IMG/VR virus record: IMGVR_UViG_3300020478_000072
Location: 1 to 23,060 of that record
Reading direction: 5' to 3' (one strand)
Length of the DNA: 23,060 nt
Source: a virus
The position numbers and the translations under genes were made by a program. Every line of letters begins with the position of its first letter. Position 1 is the first letter of the stretch. A model generated the notes under the pieces. It had not been told where the DNA came from and did not search any database. It saw only the letters and a list, made by a program, of their open reading frames with translations. Below, piece after piece: positions 8,196 to 15,340 of this stretch.

Positions 8196-8849
8196 ATGAA
8201 ACTCATAACAGAAGCAATAGATAATGTAGAATACATTAAAGAAGATAACGGACAAGGTGGCAAAAACTACAAAATCCGTGGAGTATTCTTACAATCAGAA
8301 ATTAAAAATAGAAACGGTAGAGTCTATCCAAAAGAAACTTTATCAAAAGAAGTAAGTAGATATAATAGAGAATTTGTTGAACAGAAGAGAGCTTTTGGCG
8401 AGTTAGGACATCCTGACGGACCAACGGTAAACTTGGAAAGAGTATCACATATGATAACTAAACTATATCCAGATGGAAATAACTTCATCGGAGAAGCAAA
8501 AGTTATGGATACTCCATACGGAAAGATTGTAAAAAATCTTATAGATGAAGGCGCTAAATTAGGCGTATCTAGTCGTGGTATGGGTTCATTACAAAGAGGT
8601 AGAAACGGTGAGGCACAGGTCGGACAAGACTTTTATCTTGCTACTGCCGCTGACATTGTTGCAGATCCATCAGCTCCAGACGCTTTCGTAGAAGGAATTA
8701 TGGAAGGAAAAGAGTGGATATGGGAAAACGGTGTCATTAAACAAAAAGAGCTAGAAGAATATAAAGAGTACATCCAAGAGGCAAAACGACTAAAAATCGC
8801 AGAAGCAAAGGCGAAAGTCTTTGAATCGTTCCTTAAAGGATTGTATTAG
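8196..8849 (+). CDS. 21: Prohead core scaffold protease, gp21-like
   Basis: 217 residues (T4 gp21: 212). The serine protease site of the T4 prohead protease family is visible: His72 in FGELGHPDG and the serine in KLGVSSRGMGS (Ser125/126), with the typical upstream NRNGRVYPKE and the ADIVADPSAPDAFVEGI block. It matures the prohead by cutting core and shell proteins after Glu and then destroys itself. It precedes the scaffold and capsid genes and has its own late promoter at 8164. Confidence 0.97.
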   Translation: MKLITEAIDNVEYIKEDNGQGGKNYKIRGVFLQSEIKNRNGRVYPKETLSKEVSRYNREFVEQKRAFGELGHPDGPTVNLERVSHMITKLYPDGNNFIGEAKVMDTPYGKIVKNLIDEGAKLGVSSRGMGSLQRGRNGEAQVGQDFYLATAADIVADPSAPDAFVEGIMEGKEWIWENGVIKQKELEEYKEYIQEAKRLKIAEAKAKVFESFLKGLY

Positions 8850-8857
8850 TATAAATA
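8850..8857 (+). promoter_or_regulatory. T4-type late promoter (TATAAATA) for gp22-gp23
   Basis: Exact late consensus beginning one base after the gp21 stop codon. Predicted start is near 8863, giving a leader of about 46 nt. The leader contains a 14-bp AT palindrome (AAAATAATTATTTT, 8873-8886) and the ribosome-binding site AAGGAG. It would drive the abundant scaffold and capsid genes up to the terminator at 11467. Confidence 0.85.
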
Positions 8858-8908
8858 TCTAGCAAAGAAAAGAAAATAATTATTTTTTTAAATTAAGGAG
8901 AACTTCAT

Positions 8909-10069
8909 ATGGCCGAAACAGAAAAAAGTGTTAGCGAAAACACGGTAGCAGACGCTCCTAAAAAGAACGCTGTTCCTGCTGAGCCAACGCCATTGAAAAA
9001 TGACGCTGAGGATTTAGGTAAAGCTGTAGTTAAACCTACAGACGAAAACCCTAAAGCTAACGCAAGCACAAAAGAAGTTTCTGGACAAGCACCCCAAAAG
9101 AACGAAGGTAAGCCAGACGCTATGCCTACTCTTAAAGGTGAAGAGAAAGAAACTGATTCTGAAGGCAAGAAGATTTCCGAGGGAGAAATGCCTGACGGTC
9201 TAAAAAAATTCCTAGATAAGAAAGACGACAAAAAAGAATCTAAAGACGCTGAAGTTAAAGTATCTAAAGATGATGAAGTCAAGTCTGAGGAAAAAGATGA
9301 CCAGAAAGCAAAAGATGTTGATGTAAAAGAACACATTGACGCTTTAACCTCTGGAGAAAAAGACTTGTCAGAAGAATTTAAAGCCAAAGCTGCTACTATA
9401 TTTGAAGCTGCTATCAAATCTAAAGTTAGAGAGATAGAAGAATCAATGGAAGCAGATTATAATAAAAAATTTGAAACTGAAAGTACTAAGCAAAAATCAG
9501 AACTTGTTGAAAAAGTAGACAATTATTTGAACTATGTTGTCAATGAGTGGATGAAAGAAAACGAACTTGCTATTGAAAAAGGTATCAAGGGAGAGATTGC
9601 TGAGGACTTCATTAACGGTCTGAAAAAACTTTTTGAAGACCACTATATAGATGTACCTGATGAAAAATATGATGTGTTAGAAGACCAAGCTTCTAAAATA
9701 GAAGAGTTGGAAAAAAAACTTAACGAAGAAATCGGAAAAAATGTTGAATTGAACAAAAAAGCAAATATGCTTGAGAGAACTGATATTTTAGCTGATGTTG
9801 CTTCTGATTTAGCAGACACTTCAAAAGAGAAGTTTGCTAAACTTACAGAAGAAGTTGAGTATTCCGACGCTGATAGTTTTAGAAAAAAATGTGAGACTAT
9901 TAAAGAGTCTTACTTTGGATCTAAAAAAGAAGCTAATTCTGACAGCGAAGTAGATAATGCGGTAGCTGGACAATCTAATGAACAAAATTCAGAAGACTTG
10001 TCTAATGCAATGGCTGCTTATACTACCGCTATTAGTAAAACTAAAGACATTAAGTTGTCTGTAAAATAA
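8909..10069 (+). CDS. 22: Prohead scaffold core protein, gp22-like
   Basis: 386 residues (T4 gp22: 269), extremely rich in Lys, Glu, Asp and Ala. The first about 135 residues are low-complexity, charged and probably disordered. The rest is helical (CDVKEHIDAL onward; LFEDHYIDVPDEKYDVLEDQ; a coiled coil with KIEELEKKLNEEIGKNVELN near residues 270-290). The segment FINGLKKLFEDHYIDVP is typical of gp22 from marine T4-like phages. It forms the internal core on which gp23 assembles and is proteolysed by gp21. The protein is longer than in T4 because of the N-terminal charged extension. It sits directly between gp21 and gp23, behind a strong AAGGAG site. Confidence 0.9.
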   Translation: MAETEKSVSENTVADAPKKNAVPAEPTPLKNDAEDLGKAVVKPTDENPKANASTKEVSGQAPQKNEGKPDAMPTLKGEEKETDSEGKKISEGEMPDGLKKFLDKKDDKKESKDAEVKVSKDDEVKSEEKDDQKAKDVDVKEHIDALTSGEKDLSEEFKAKAATIFEAAIKSKVREIEESMEADYNKKFETESTKQKSELVEKVDNYLNYVVNEWMKENELAIEKGIKGEIAEDFINGLKKLFEDHYIDVPDEKYDVLEDQASKIEELEKKLNEEIGKNVELNKKANMLERTDILADVASDLADTSKEKFAKLTEEVEYSDADSFRKKCETIKESYFGSKKEANSDSEVDNAVAGQSNEQNSEDLSNAMAAYTTAISKTKDIKLSVK

Positions 10070-10090
10070 TAATAGAGAGAGGAAAAAGAT

Positions 10091-11428
10091 ATGTATTTAT
10101 CTGAAAACTACCAAAAAAAATGGCAGCCAGTATTAGACCATCCTGATTTACCAAAAATCAGCGATAGCTACAAAAGAGCTGTAACCTCGGTTATCTTGGA
10201 AAACCAAGAAAGAGCACTTAAAGAAGACGCTCAATTTATGGCCGAAGCTGCTCCTGCCAACGCTACAGGTGCTAACATTGCTAACTGGGATCCAATCCTA
10301 ATTAGTTTAGTTAGACGAGCTATGCCAAACCTTATCGCTTACGATATTGCTGGTGTACAACCTATGAGCGGACCTACTGGACTTATTTTCGCAATGAGAA
10401 GCAGATACAAAACTCAAGGCGGAACTGAAGCATTATTTGACGAAGCTGAATCTAAATTTTCTGGAAACGCTGCTAACGCAAACATTCCTGGAAGTGCTGG
10501 TACTTCTTCAAATTCACCTGCTCAAAACAACCCTGGTGTATTAAACGACTCACCTGCTGGAACTTATACTTCTGGTTCAGGTATGGCGACTAGTGCTGCT
10601 GAAGCACTTGGAGATTCTGCTGGAAACGCTTTTGCTGAAATGGCTTTCTCAATTGAGAAATCAACGGTAACTGCGAAAAGTAGAGCTCTTAAAGCAGAAT
10701 ACACAATGGAACTTGCACAAGACCTTAAAGCAATTCACGGATTAGACGCTGAGACAGAATTAGCGAACATCTTATCTGCTGAAATCCTTGCTGAAATTAA
10801 TAGAGAAGTTGTTAGAACAATTTACATTAATTCAGAAAAAGGTGCTCAAACGGACACAACTAACGCTGGAATCTTTGATTTAGATACAGACTCTAACGGT
10901 AGATGGTCAGTTGAGAGATTTAAAGGTTTAATGTTCCAATTAGAGAGAGACGCTAACGCTGTTGCTCAAAGAACCAGAAGAGGTAAAGGGAACATAATCG
11001 TTTGTTCTTCTGATGTTGCTTCTGCTCTTCAAATGGCTGGCATCCTTGACTATGCTCCTGCACTTAATAACAATCTAAATGTTGATGACACAGGCAATAC
11101 TTTCGCTGGTGTTCTTAACGGTAGATTTAAAGTGTATATAGACCCTTACTCAGCAAACCAAGCTGCTAAACAATTTTATGTAGTTGGTTATAAAGGAACT
11201 TCTCCTTATGACGCTGGTATGTTCTATTGCCCATATGTACCTTTACAAATGGTTAGAGCAGTTGGCCAAGACACTTTCCAACCAAAAATCGGTTTCAAAA
11301 CAAGATACGGCTTACAGGCAAATCCTTTTGCTGAAGCTAGTGCTTCTTCTGACGCTGTGATTGATGGTGCTGGTGCTGCTAACTCTAACAGATACTACAG
11401 AAAAGTACAAGTTGTTAACCTTGCGTAA
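10091..11428 (+). CDS. 23: Major capsid protein, gp23-like
   Basis: 445 residues (T4 gp23: 521). Strong agreement with gp23 in LVRRAMPNLIAYDIAGVQPMSGPTG, KSRALKAEYTMELAQDLKAIHG, AEILAEINREVVR, FKVYIDPYSA, YKGTSPYDAGMFYCPYVPL and the C-terminal FQPKIGFKTRYGLQANPFAE. The N-terminal about 52 residues form the scaffold-binding delta domain. The best gp21 cleavage candidate is after Glu52 (FMAE/AAPA). It is more GC-rich and uses more codons ending in C or T than neighbouring genes, as expected for a very highly expressed gene. It follows gp22 by 21 bases with a GAGAGAGGA ribosome-binding site and ends just before a strong terminator. Confidence 0.98.
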   Translation: MYLSENYQKKWQPVLDHPDLPKISDSYKRAVTSVILENQERALKEDAQFMAEAAPANATGANIANWDPILISLVRRAMPNLIAYDIAGVQPMSGPTGLIFAMRSRYKTQGGTEALFDEAESKFSGNAANANIPGSAGTSSNSPAQNNPGVLNDSPAGTYTSGSGMATSAAEALGDSAGNAFAEMAFSIEKSTVTAKSRALKAEYTMELAQDLKAIHGLDAETELANILSAEILAEINREVVRTIYINSEKGAQTDTTNAGIFDLDTDSNGRWSVERFKGLMFQLERDANAVAQRTRRGKGNIIVCSSDVASALQMAGILDYAPALNNNLNVDDTGNTFAGVLNGRFKVYIDPYSANQAAKQFYVVGYKGTSPYDAGMFYCPYVPLQMVRAVGQDTFQPKIGFKTRYGLQANPFAEASASSDAVIDGAGAANSNRYYRKVQVVNLA

Positions 11429-11466
11429 TTGCAATTAATAACTATATTATCTGTAAACTGAAATAG

Positions 11467-11502
11467 AAAAAGGCGAGACCTAAAAAATCTCGCCTTTTTT
11501 TT
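11467..11502 (+). terminator. Strong intrinsic terminator after gp23
   Basis: GGCGAGA (11472-11478) pairs with TCTCGCC (11488-11494) around a 9-nt loop. The stem is extended by five A-T pairs (11467-11471 with 11495-11499), and the T run continues to 11502. It separates capsid transcription from gp3. Confidence 0.93.
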
Positions 11503-11516
11503 CGTTTAAAAACTCA

Positions 11517-11524
11517 TATAAATA
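11517..11524 (+). promoter_or_regulatory. T4-type late promoter (TATAAATA) for gp3
   Basis: Exact late consensus immediately after the terminator. With T4 geometry (box at -13 to -6) transcription would start at 11530, which is the A of the gp3 ATG. No Shine-Dalgarno sequence lies between box and ATG, so the mRNA would be leaderless. Confidence 0.85.
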
Positions 11525-11529
11525 ATAGT

Positions 11530-12153
11530 ATGACTGAAACAAACGCTATAACGAGACAACCCACGCAACTTGATTACGCTTCACCAGCGCAGTTTAGGTT
11601 TAAAATTACAAAACTTCCTAAAGTAGAATACTTTTGCACCGAGATTAATATACCTGGTTTGCAAATGTCTAGTGCTACACAAAATACTGCTTTGAGAGAT
11701 ATTCCAATACCTGGAGATAAACTTGATTTTGGAGATTTAGTACTTACATATATGGTAGATGAGAAGTTTGATAATTTTGAAGAATTATACAATTGGTTAA
11801 GAGGACTAGGAATACCTATTGACCATAAAGATTATGCTAATCTTGTTTCTGCTGGAAGAGATAGATTTCCTAATCAAGGAAAAGACTTTAATCCAAGTAG
11901 AGGAACTAAAGAACAACCTGCTGTACCTATGGGTACTGCTCTATCAGACGCTACACTATCAATTTTATCAGCTAAAAATAATGTAATAAAAGAAGTTAGA
12001 TTTATAGATTTATTTCCTGTATCAATAACTGGTGCTAGTTTTACACAACAAGCACAGGATATTAACTATATAACTTCTACGGTTAATTTTAAATATTCTT
12101 ACTATGAGTTTGCTACACCTGGAAAAACTTCTAGTAAGGTTCCTACTACATAA
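11530..12153 (+). CDS. 3: Tail tube terminator (tail completion protein), gp3-like
   Basis: 207 residues (T4 gp3: 176). The order of segments matches gp3: an N-terminal strand (AQFRFKITKLPK), a TEINIPGLQM strand equivalent to 'QTVPIPGVRIP', then LDFGDLVLTYMVDEKFDNFEELYNWLRGLGIP, equivalent to 'DPLIVRFIVDEELKAWIGMYEWMLG'. Gp3 caps the head-proximal end of the tail tube and helps attach the tail to the head. The fold is shared with the tube protein gp19, so a generic tube-like name is the alternative. Its position between gp23 and uvsY, as I recall it from marine T4-like phages, supports gp3. Downstream ATGs would remove the conserved first strand, so the leaderless ATG at 11530 is preferred. 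Confidence 0.8.
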   Translation: MTETNAITRQPTQLDYASPAQFRFKITKLPKVEYFCTEINIPGLQMSSATQNTALRDIPIPGDKLDFGDLVLTYMVDEKFDNFEELYNWLRGLGIPIDHKDYANLVSAGRDRFPNQGKDFNPSRGTKEQPAVPMGTALSDATLSILSAKNNVIKEVRFIDLFPVSITGASFTQQAQDINYITSTVNFKYSYYEFATPGKTSSKVPTT

Positions 12154-12168
12154 AATAGTCCCAGGTCA

Positions 12169-12197
12169 TTGACAAACACTACCAAATAGTGTATTAT
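12169..12197 (+). promoter_or_regulatory. Sigma70-type promoter for uvsY operon
   Basis: TTGACA (12169-12174), 17-base spacer, TATTAT (12192-12197). Predicted start near 12204, giving a leader of about 14 nt with GGAG (12209-12212) before the uvsY ATG. The spacer holds a perfect inverted repeat CACTA-CCAAA-TAGTG (12177-12191) that could be an operator. No MotA-like box is seen. Confidence 0.85.
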
Positions 12198-12217
12198 ATA
12201 TTAATAATGGAGATATT

Positions 12218-12646
12218 ATGACACTTGAAGAATTACAAGAAATCACCGAAAAGAAATTAAAAATTAATGATACGGAGTTAGATGTTGAAGCATTAAAAAC
12301 TCCACAACTACATAATGAGTTTTTAAAACACTATAACAAATTTAGACTTTTACTTAATAGAACTGAAAGCGAATTAGCAATTATTAAATTGCATAAGTGG
12401 GAATACTATACAGGAAAAGCTGACCCAGCAGTATATCAAACTAAACCATTCAATTTAAAAATTTTAAAACAAGATGTTGATAAGTACATTGAAGCAGATG
12501 AAGATTACATAAAGTTAAAACAAAAAGTTGAGTATCTAAAAACTATATGTGATTACCTAGACAAAACAATCAAACAAATATCTAATAGAGGATTTTTAAT
12601 TAAAGACGCAATTGAATGGCGTAAATTTACTTCTGGCGCTATTTAA
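12218..12646 (+). CDS. uvsY: Recombination mediator UvsY
   Basis: 142 residues (T4 UvsY: 137). Shared features are the N-terminal TLEELQE, the central KWEYYTGKADPAVY (T4: 'RLDYYSGRGDGDEF'), and the C-terminal ISNRGFLIKDAIEWRKFTSG (T4: 'IKSRGFAIKHIQDMRAFEAG'). UvsY loads the RecA-like UvsX onto gp32-coated single strands for recombination-dependent replication. It is the first gene behind the promoter at 12169 and lies three genes before the UvsW/gp55 region. Confidence 0.95.
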   Translation: MTLEELQEITEKKLKINDTELDVEALKTPQLHNEFLKHYNKFRLLLNRTESELAIIKLHKWEYYTGKADPAVYQTKPFNLKILKQDVDKYIEADEDYIKLKQKVEYLKTICDYLDKTIKQISNRGFLIKDAIEWRKFTSGAI

Positions 12647-12648
12647 TT

Positions 12649-13212
12649 ATGAATTTAGAGAAACTATACTGGCGACAGGACGGTCTATTCGATTCTTCTT
12701 TTATTAAGAAAGTAAAAGAATTAGCTAGTCAACAGAAATTAAAAGACTTACAATTACAAGATAAAAACCGAGAACTATTAACTAGAGATAGTAAAGGTTG
12801 TTTTATAAACAGCACTTGGTTACAAACTCAATTAGCTCCTGTTATTAACGATACAAATAAAACTTTAGGTTGGAACTTTAAACTATCAAAGTTTGAAGAT
12901 TTACAATATACATCATACGATAAATCACAACACTATTCTTGGCATACAGATACACACGCTAAACCATATGCAGATGGTATGGTTAGAAAAATTAGTTTCT
13001 CTTTAATATTAAATGAAGAATTTGAAGGTGGTGACTTTGCAATATGTGAACCACATCCAGACCATACTAAATCAATAATACATAGATTTGAAAAAACAAA
13101 ACCAGGTACTATTATAGTATTCTATTCTGGTTTATGGCATAAAGTTTATCCTGTTAAATCAGGACAAAGACAATCACTAGTAGGTTGGACATTAGGTTCC
13201 AAATTTCAATAA
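12649..13212 (+). CDS. 2OG-Fe(II) oxygenase, prolyl-hydroxylase-like
   Basis: 187 residues. Double-stranded beta-helix dioxygenase with H99-T-D101 (in YSWHTDTH), distal His164 (SGLWHKVYPV) and Arg174 for 2OG binding, preceded by the strand GTIIVFYS. The strand SFSLILNEEFEGGDF is typical of the prolyl 4-hydroxylase / PKHD-type subfamily. It would hydroxylate a protein or small-molecule substrate, which cannot be inferred here. It sits between uvsY and uvsW, starts 2 bases after uvsY and overlaps uvsW by one base (TAATG), so it is an integral part of this operon. It is not part of the T4 core and is presumably an accessory gain. Confidence 0.9.
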   Translation: MNLEKLYWRQDGLFDSSFIKKVKELASQQKLKDLQLQDKNRELLTRDSKGCFINSTWLQTQLAPVINDTNKTLGWNFKLSKFEDLQYTSYDKSQHYSWHTDTHAKPYADGMVRKISFSLILNEEFEGGDFAICEPHPDHTKSIIHRFEKTKPGTIIVFYSGLWHKVYPVKSGQRQSLVGWTLGSKFQ

Positions 13213-14690
13213 TGGTTGAACATAGATACTTAATATTAGAAAAGAAAAATGAAGTCTATCTTACTATAGAAGCAGACGCTGATATTCGTAGAGACTTATC
13301 GGAGTTTTTTACTTTTGAGGTTCCTGGATATAAGTTTATGCCACAATATAGAAATAGATATTGGGACGGAAAGATTAGATTATTTAAGTATGCTAGTGGA
13401 GAAATATACTATGGTCTATTACCTTATATAAAAAAATTTTGTGTTGACAATAATATAGCAATTGTATCTAAACTAAAGACAGAAAAGGAACCATTAGATA
13501 AGATAGAGTGTGCTAAATTTTGTAAAGCATTGAAGATACCTTTAACTATTAGAGACTATCAATTTAATGCGTTTTATCACGCAATACAAGAAGACAGATG
13601 TTTATTGTTATCTCCTACAGCGTCTGGTAAATCATTAATCGCATATCTAATATTAAGATTTCAGTTGTTAAGATTAAGAAATAAGAAAGCAAATAAGGTA
13701 TTAATTATTGTACCTACAACAAATTTAGTAGAACAATTATACAAAGATTTCAAAGACTATGGATATAATACAAGTCATATTCATAGAATATATCAAGGAC
13801 ACGATAAAGATACTCCAAAGAAGATAGTAATATCTACTTGGCAATCAGTATATAAACTGCCTAAAAAATGGTTTTCTGATTTTGGTTGTATCATTGGAGA
13901 CGAAGCACATTTATTTAAAAGCCAGTCCCTAACAAGTATAATGACAAAGATGACTAATTGTAAGTATAGAGTGGGTATGACAGGAACTTTAGATGGTAGT
14001 AAAACACATAAACTAGTACTAGAAGGATTATTTGGTGCTGTTAATAAAGTCGCACAAACAACAGATTTAATTGAGAAGAAACAATTAGCGAAGTTTAAAA
14101 TCAATTGTTTAATATTAGCACACGGAAAGAATAGTAGAGACTACTTAAAAGATAAAACATATCAGGAAGAAATGGACTTTTTATGTTCAAGTAAAGCTAG
14201 GAATAAATATATAAGAAATCTATGTTGTGGTCTTCAAGGTAATACACTTTGCTTATTTCAATATGTTGAAAAGCACGGTAAAGTACTTAAACAATTAATA
14301 GAAGACAAACAAGAAAACAGAAAGGTGTTTTTCGTTTATGGAGGAGTGGACGCAGACGAAAGAGAAAAGATTAGAGCAATTACGGAAAAAAGCGATAACG
14401 CTATTATCGTTGCAAGTTATGGGACTTTCAGTACAGGCATTAATATACGGAACTTGCATAACATTATTTTTGCTAGTCCTAGTAAGTCTAGGATAAGAAA
14501 TCTACAATCAATAGGTCGTGGTCTCCGACTAGGAGATAACAAGACAAATGCAACTTTATATGATATATCCGATGATGTATCATATGGAGAAAAAGAAAAT
14601 TATACTCTACAACACTTTAGAGAAAGAATAAATATATACAATGAAGAAGGATTTGATTATGAAATCCATAATGTGGAACTAAAGGAGTAA
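13212..14690 (+). CDS. uvsW: ATP-dependent RNA-DNA/DNA helicase UvsW
   Basis: About 492 residues (T4: 503). The N-terminal DNA-binding domain (DLSEFFTFEVPGYKFMPQYR, YWDGKIRLF) precedes a superfamily 2 motor: Walker A-like SPTASGKS (134-141), LIIVPTTNLVEQL, ISTWQSV, DEAH box (230-233), GMTGTL (255-260), ASYGTFSTGINIRNL and QSIGRGLRLG. UvsW unwinds R-loops and drives branch migration, switching replication from origins to recombination. The frame could also start at ATG 13185, but the TAATG overlap at 13212 and the fit with the T4 N terminus favour the later start. Confidence 0.95.
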   Translation: MVEHRYLILEKKNEVYLTIEADADIRRDLSEFFTFEVPGYKFMPQYRNRYWDGKIRLFKYASGEIYYGLLPYIKKFCVDNNIAIVSKLKTEKEPLDKIECAKFCKALKIPLTIRDYQFNAFYHAIQEDRCLLLSPTASGKSLIAYLILRFQLLRLRNKKANKVLIIVPTTNLVEQLYKDFKDYGYNTSHIHRIYQGHDKDTPKKIVISTWQSVYKLPKKWFSDFGCIIGDEAHLFKSQSLTSIMTKMTNCKYRVGMTGTLDGSKTHKLVLEGLFGAVNKVAQTTDLIEKKQLAKFKINCLILAHGKNSRDYLKDKTYQEEMDFLCSSKARNKYIRNLCCGLQGNTLCLFQYVEKHGKVLKQLIEDKQENRKVFFVYGGVDADEREKIRAITEKSDNAIIVASYGTFSTGINIRNLHNIIFASPSKSRIRNLQSIGRGLRLGDNKTNATLYDISDDVSYGEKENYTLQHFRERINIYNEEGFDYEIHNVELKE

Positions 14691-14691
14691 T

Positions 14692-15189
14692 ATGGCACCT
14701 AACCCTAAAGATATGAATCCTGATGGAACTACAACGGTTAAAATCGTTAAGATAATAAACGGAACAGATGTTGTTTGCGTTATACCTACAAACAAAGAGA
14801 CGCCAAACTCACCATTACTTACACTTGATAAACCATTAGAGATTAAATATGTACCCCAAATAACCAACTTGGGTATTAAAGATTATATTGCCTTGGTGAA
14901 ATGGGCAGGTTATACGCAAGACCAATTGGTGACTATACCAAAAGATAAGATACTTACAATTACCAACGCTTCCGATGAAATGATTAAGTCATATAAAAAG
15001 GTCGTTGGCGAGTATCATATTGTTGATAAATTGCATAGACGAGACGATAACCCGAGAACTAGAAAACTTATGGACCGAGAACTAATGAACAAAATGGAAC
15101 AAGAGGAATTAAATAATAAACTTGATGAAATAATAGACGAATTTACTGATATACACGATGACGATGTTAAGAAGAAAACTATCCATTAA
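14692..15189 (+). CDS. Hypothetical protein with LSm-like N-terminal domain
   Basis: 165 residues. Residues about 15-105 show an Sm-like pattern: VKIVKIINGTDVVCVI, then LDKPLEIKYVP, a middle strand with ALVKWAGYT, and VTIPKDKILTITNASDEMIKSY. This resembles small proteins I recall from marine phages ('i..l..G..vi..v......i..Pl.i......l..W.p.t.d....i....Il......e.l...Y'). The C-terminal about 60 residues are charged and helical, with an acidic end. If LSm-like, it might bind RNA or protein. It follows uvsW by one base and precedes the gp55 promoter region. A gp33-like transcription coactivator role was considered because of the acidic tail, but there is no motif to support it. Confidence 0.6.
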   Translation: MAPNPKDMNPDGTTTVKIVKIINGTDVVCVIPTNKETPNSPLLTLDKPLEIKYVPQITNLGIKDYIALVKWAGYTQDQLVTIPKDKILTITNASDEMIKSYKKVVGEYHIVDKLHRRDDNPRTRKLMDRELMNKMEQEELNNKLDEIIDEFTDIHDDDVKKKTIH

Positions 15190-15219
15190 TAGATATAATC
15201 TCTTTATAGACTCTATCTC

Positions 15220-15237
15220 TCAGCGGCAACACGCTGA
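15220..15237. promoter_or_regulatory. Hairpin (TCAGCG/CGCTGA) in gp55 upstream region
   Basis: Perfect 6-bp stem with a GCAACA loop, 31 bases after the LSm-like gene. No T run follows on the + strand, so it is not a standard terminator. It overlaps the predicted start of the minus-strand promoter at 15237-15265. It could be an mRNA 3'-end stabiliser or part of a regulator site. Confidence 0.4.
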
Positions 15238-15265
15238 TAATATCATAAACATTTTAATCTGTCAA
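15237..15265 (-). promoter_or_regulatory. Antisense sigma70-type promoter with extended -10
   Basis: On the minus strand: TTGACA (15265-15260), 17-base spacer, TATTAT (15242-15237), with TG one base before the -10 hexamer. Predicted start near 15230, reading leftward into the 3' end of the LSm-like gene. No credible minus-strand gene follows, only a hydrophobic frame of about 25 codons from 15186 without a ribosome-binding site. Confidence 0.6.
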
Positions 15266-15302
15266 TAGTCCAACAATCGGGACCGAAATTTTAGTTAGGT
15301 TA

Positions 15303-15331
15303 TTGACTCTAACAACAAAATATAGTATAGT
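15303..15331 (+). promoter_or_regulatory. Sigma70-type promoter for gp55
   Basis: TTGACT (15303-15308), 17-base spacer, TATAGT (15326-15331). Predicted start is near 15338, only about 3 nt before the gp55 ATG. GTTAG (15294-15298) and CTAAC (15309-15313) form an inverted repeat flanking the -35 box, a possible operator. Confidence 0.8.
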
Positions 15332-15340
15332 GAGAACATA

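Noticed and set aside
8905-9417. 170-codon minus-strand open frame
   Set aside because: Lies wholly antisense to the low-complexity Lys/Glu-rich part of gp22. Its Ser/Phe/Leu composition is the mirror of that bias, and it has no promoter or ribosome-binding site.
13185-13211. Longer uvsW start at ATG 13185
   Set aside because: Would overlap the oxygenase gene by 28 bases; the TAATG start at 13212 fits the T4 UvsW N terminus and local coupling style better.
13442-13470. TTGACA inside uvsW as an internal promoter
   Set aside because: No -10-like hexamer at 16-18 bases; the same failure applies to TTGACA near 5003.
14201-14640. AATAAATA octamers inside uvsW as late promoters
   Set aside because: They lie within coding sequence of a conserved gene and deviate from TATAAATA; such AT words are expected by chance here.
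14679-14867. 62-codon minus-strand frame as the target of the antisense promoter
   Set aside because: More than 350 bases downstream of the predicted start, without a ribosome-binding site and opposite a real gene, so treated as chance.
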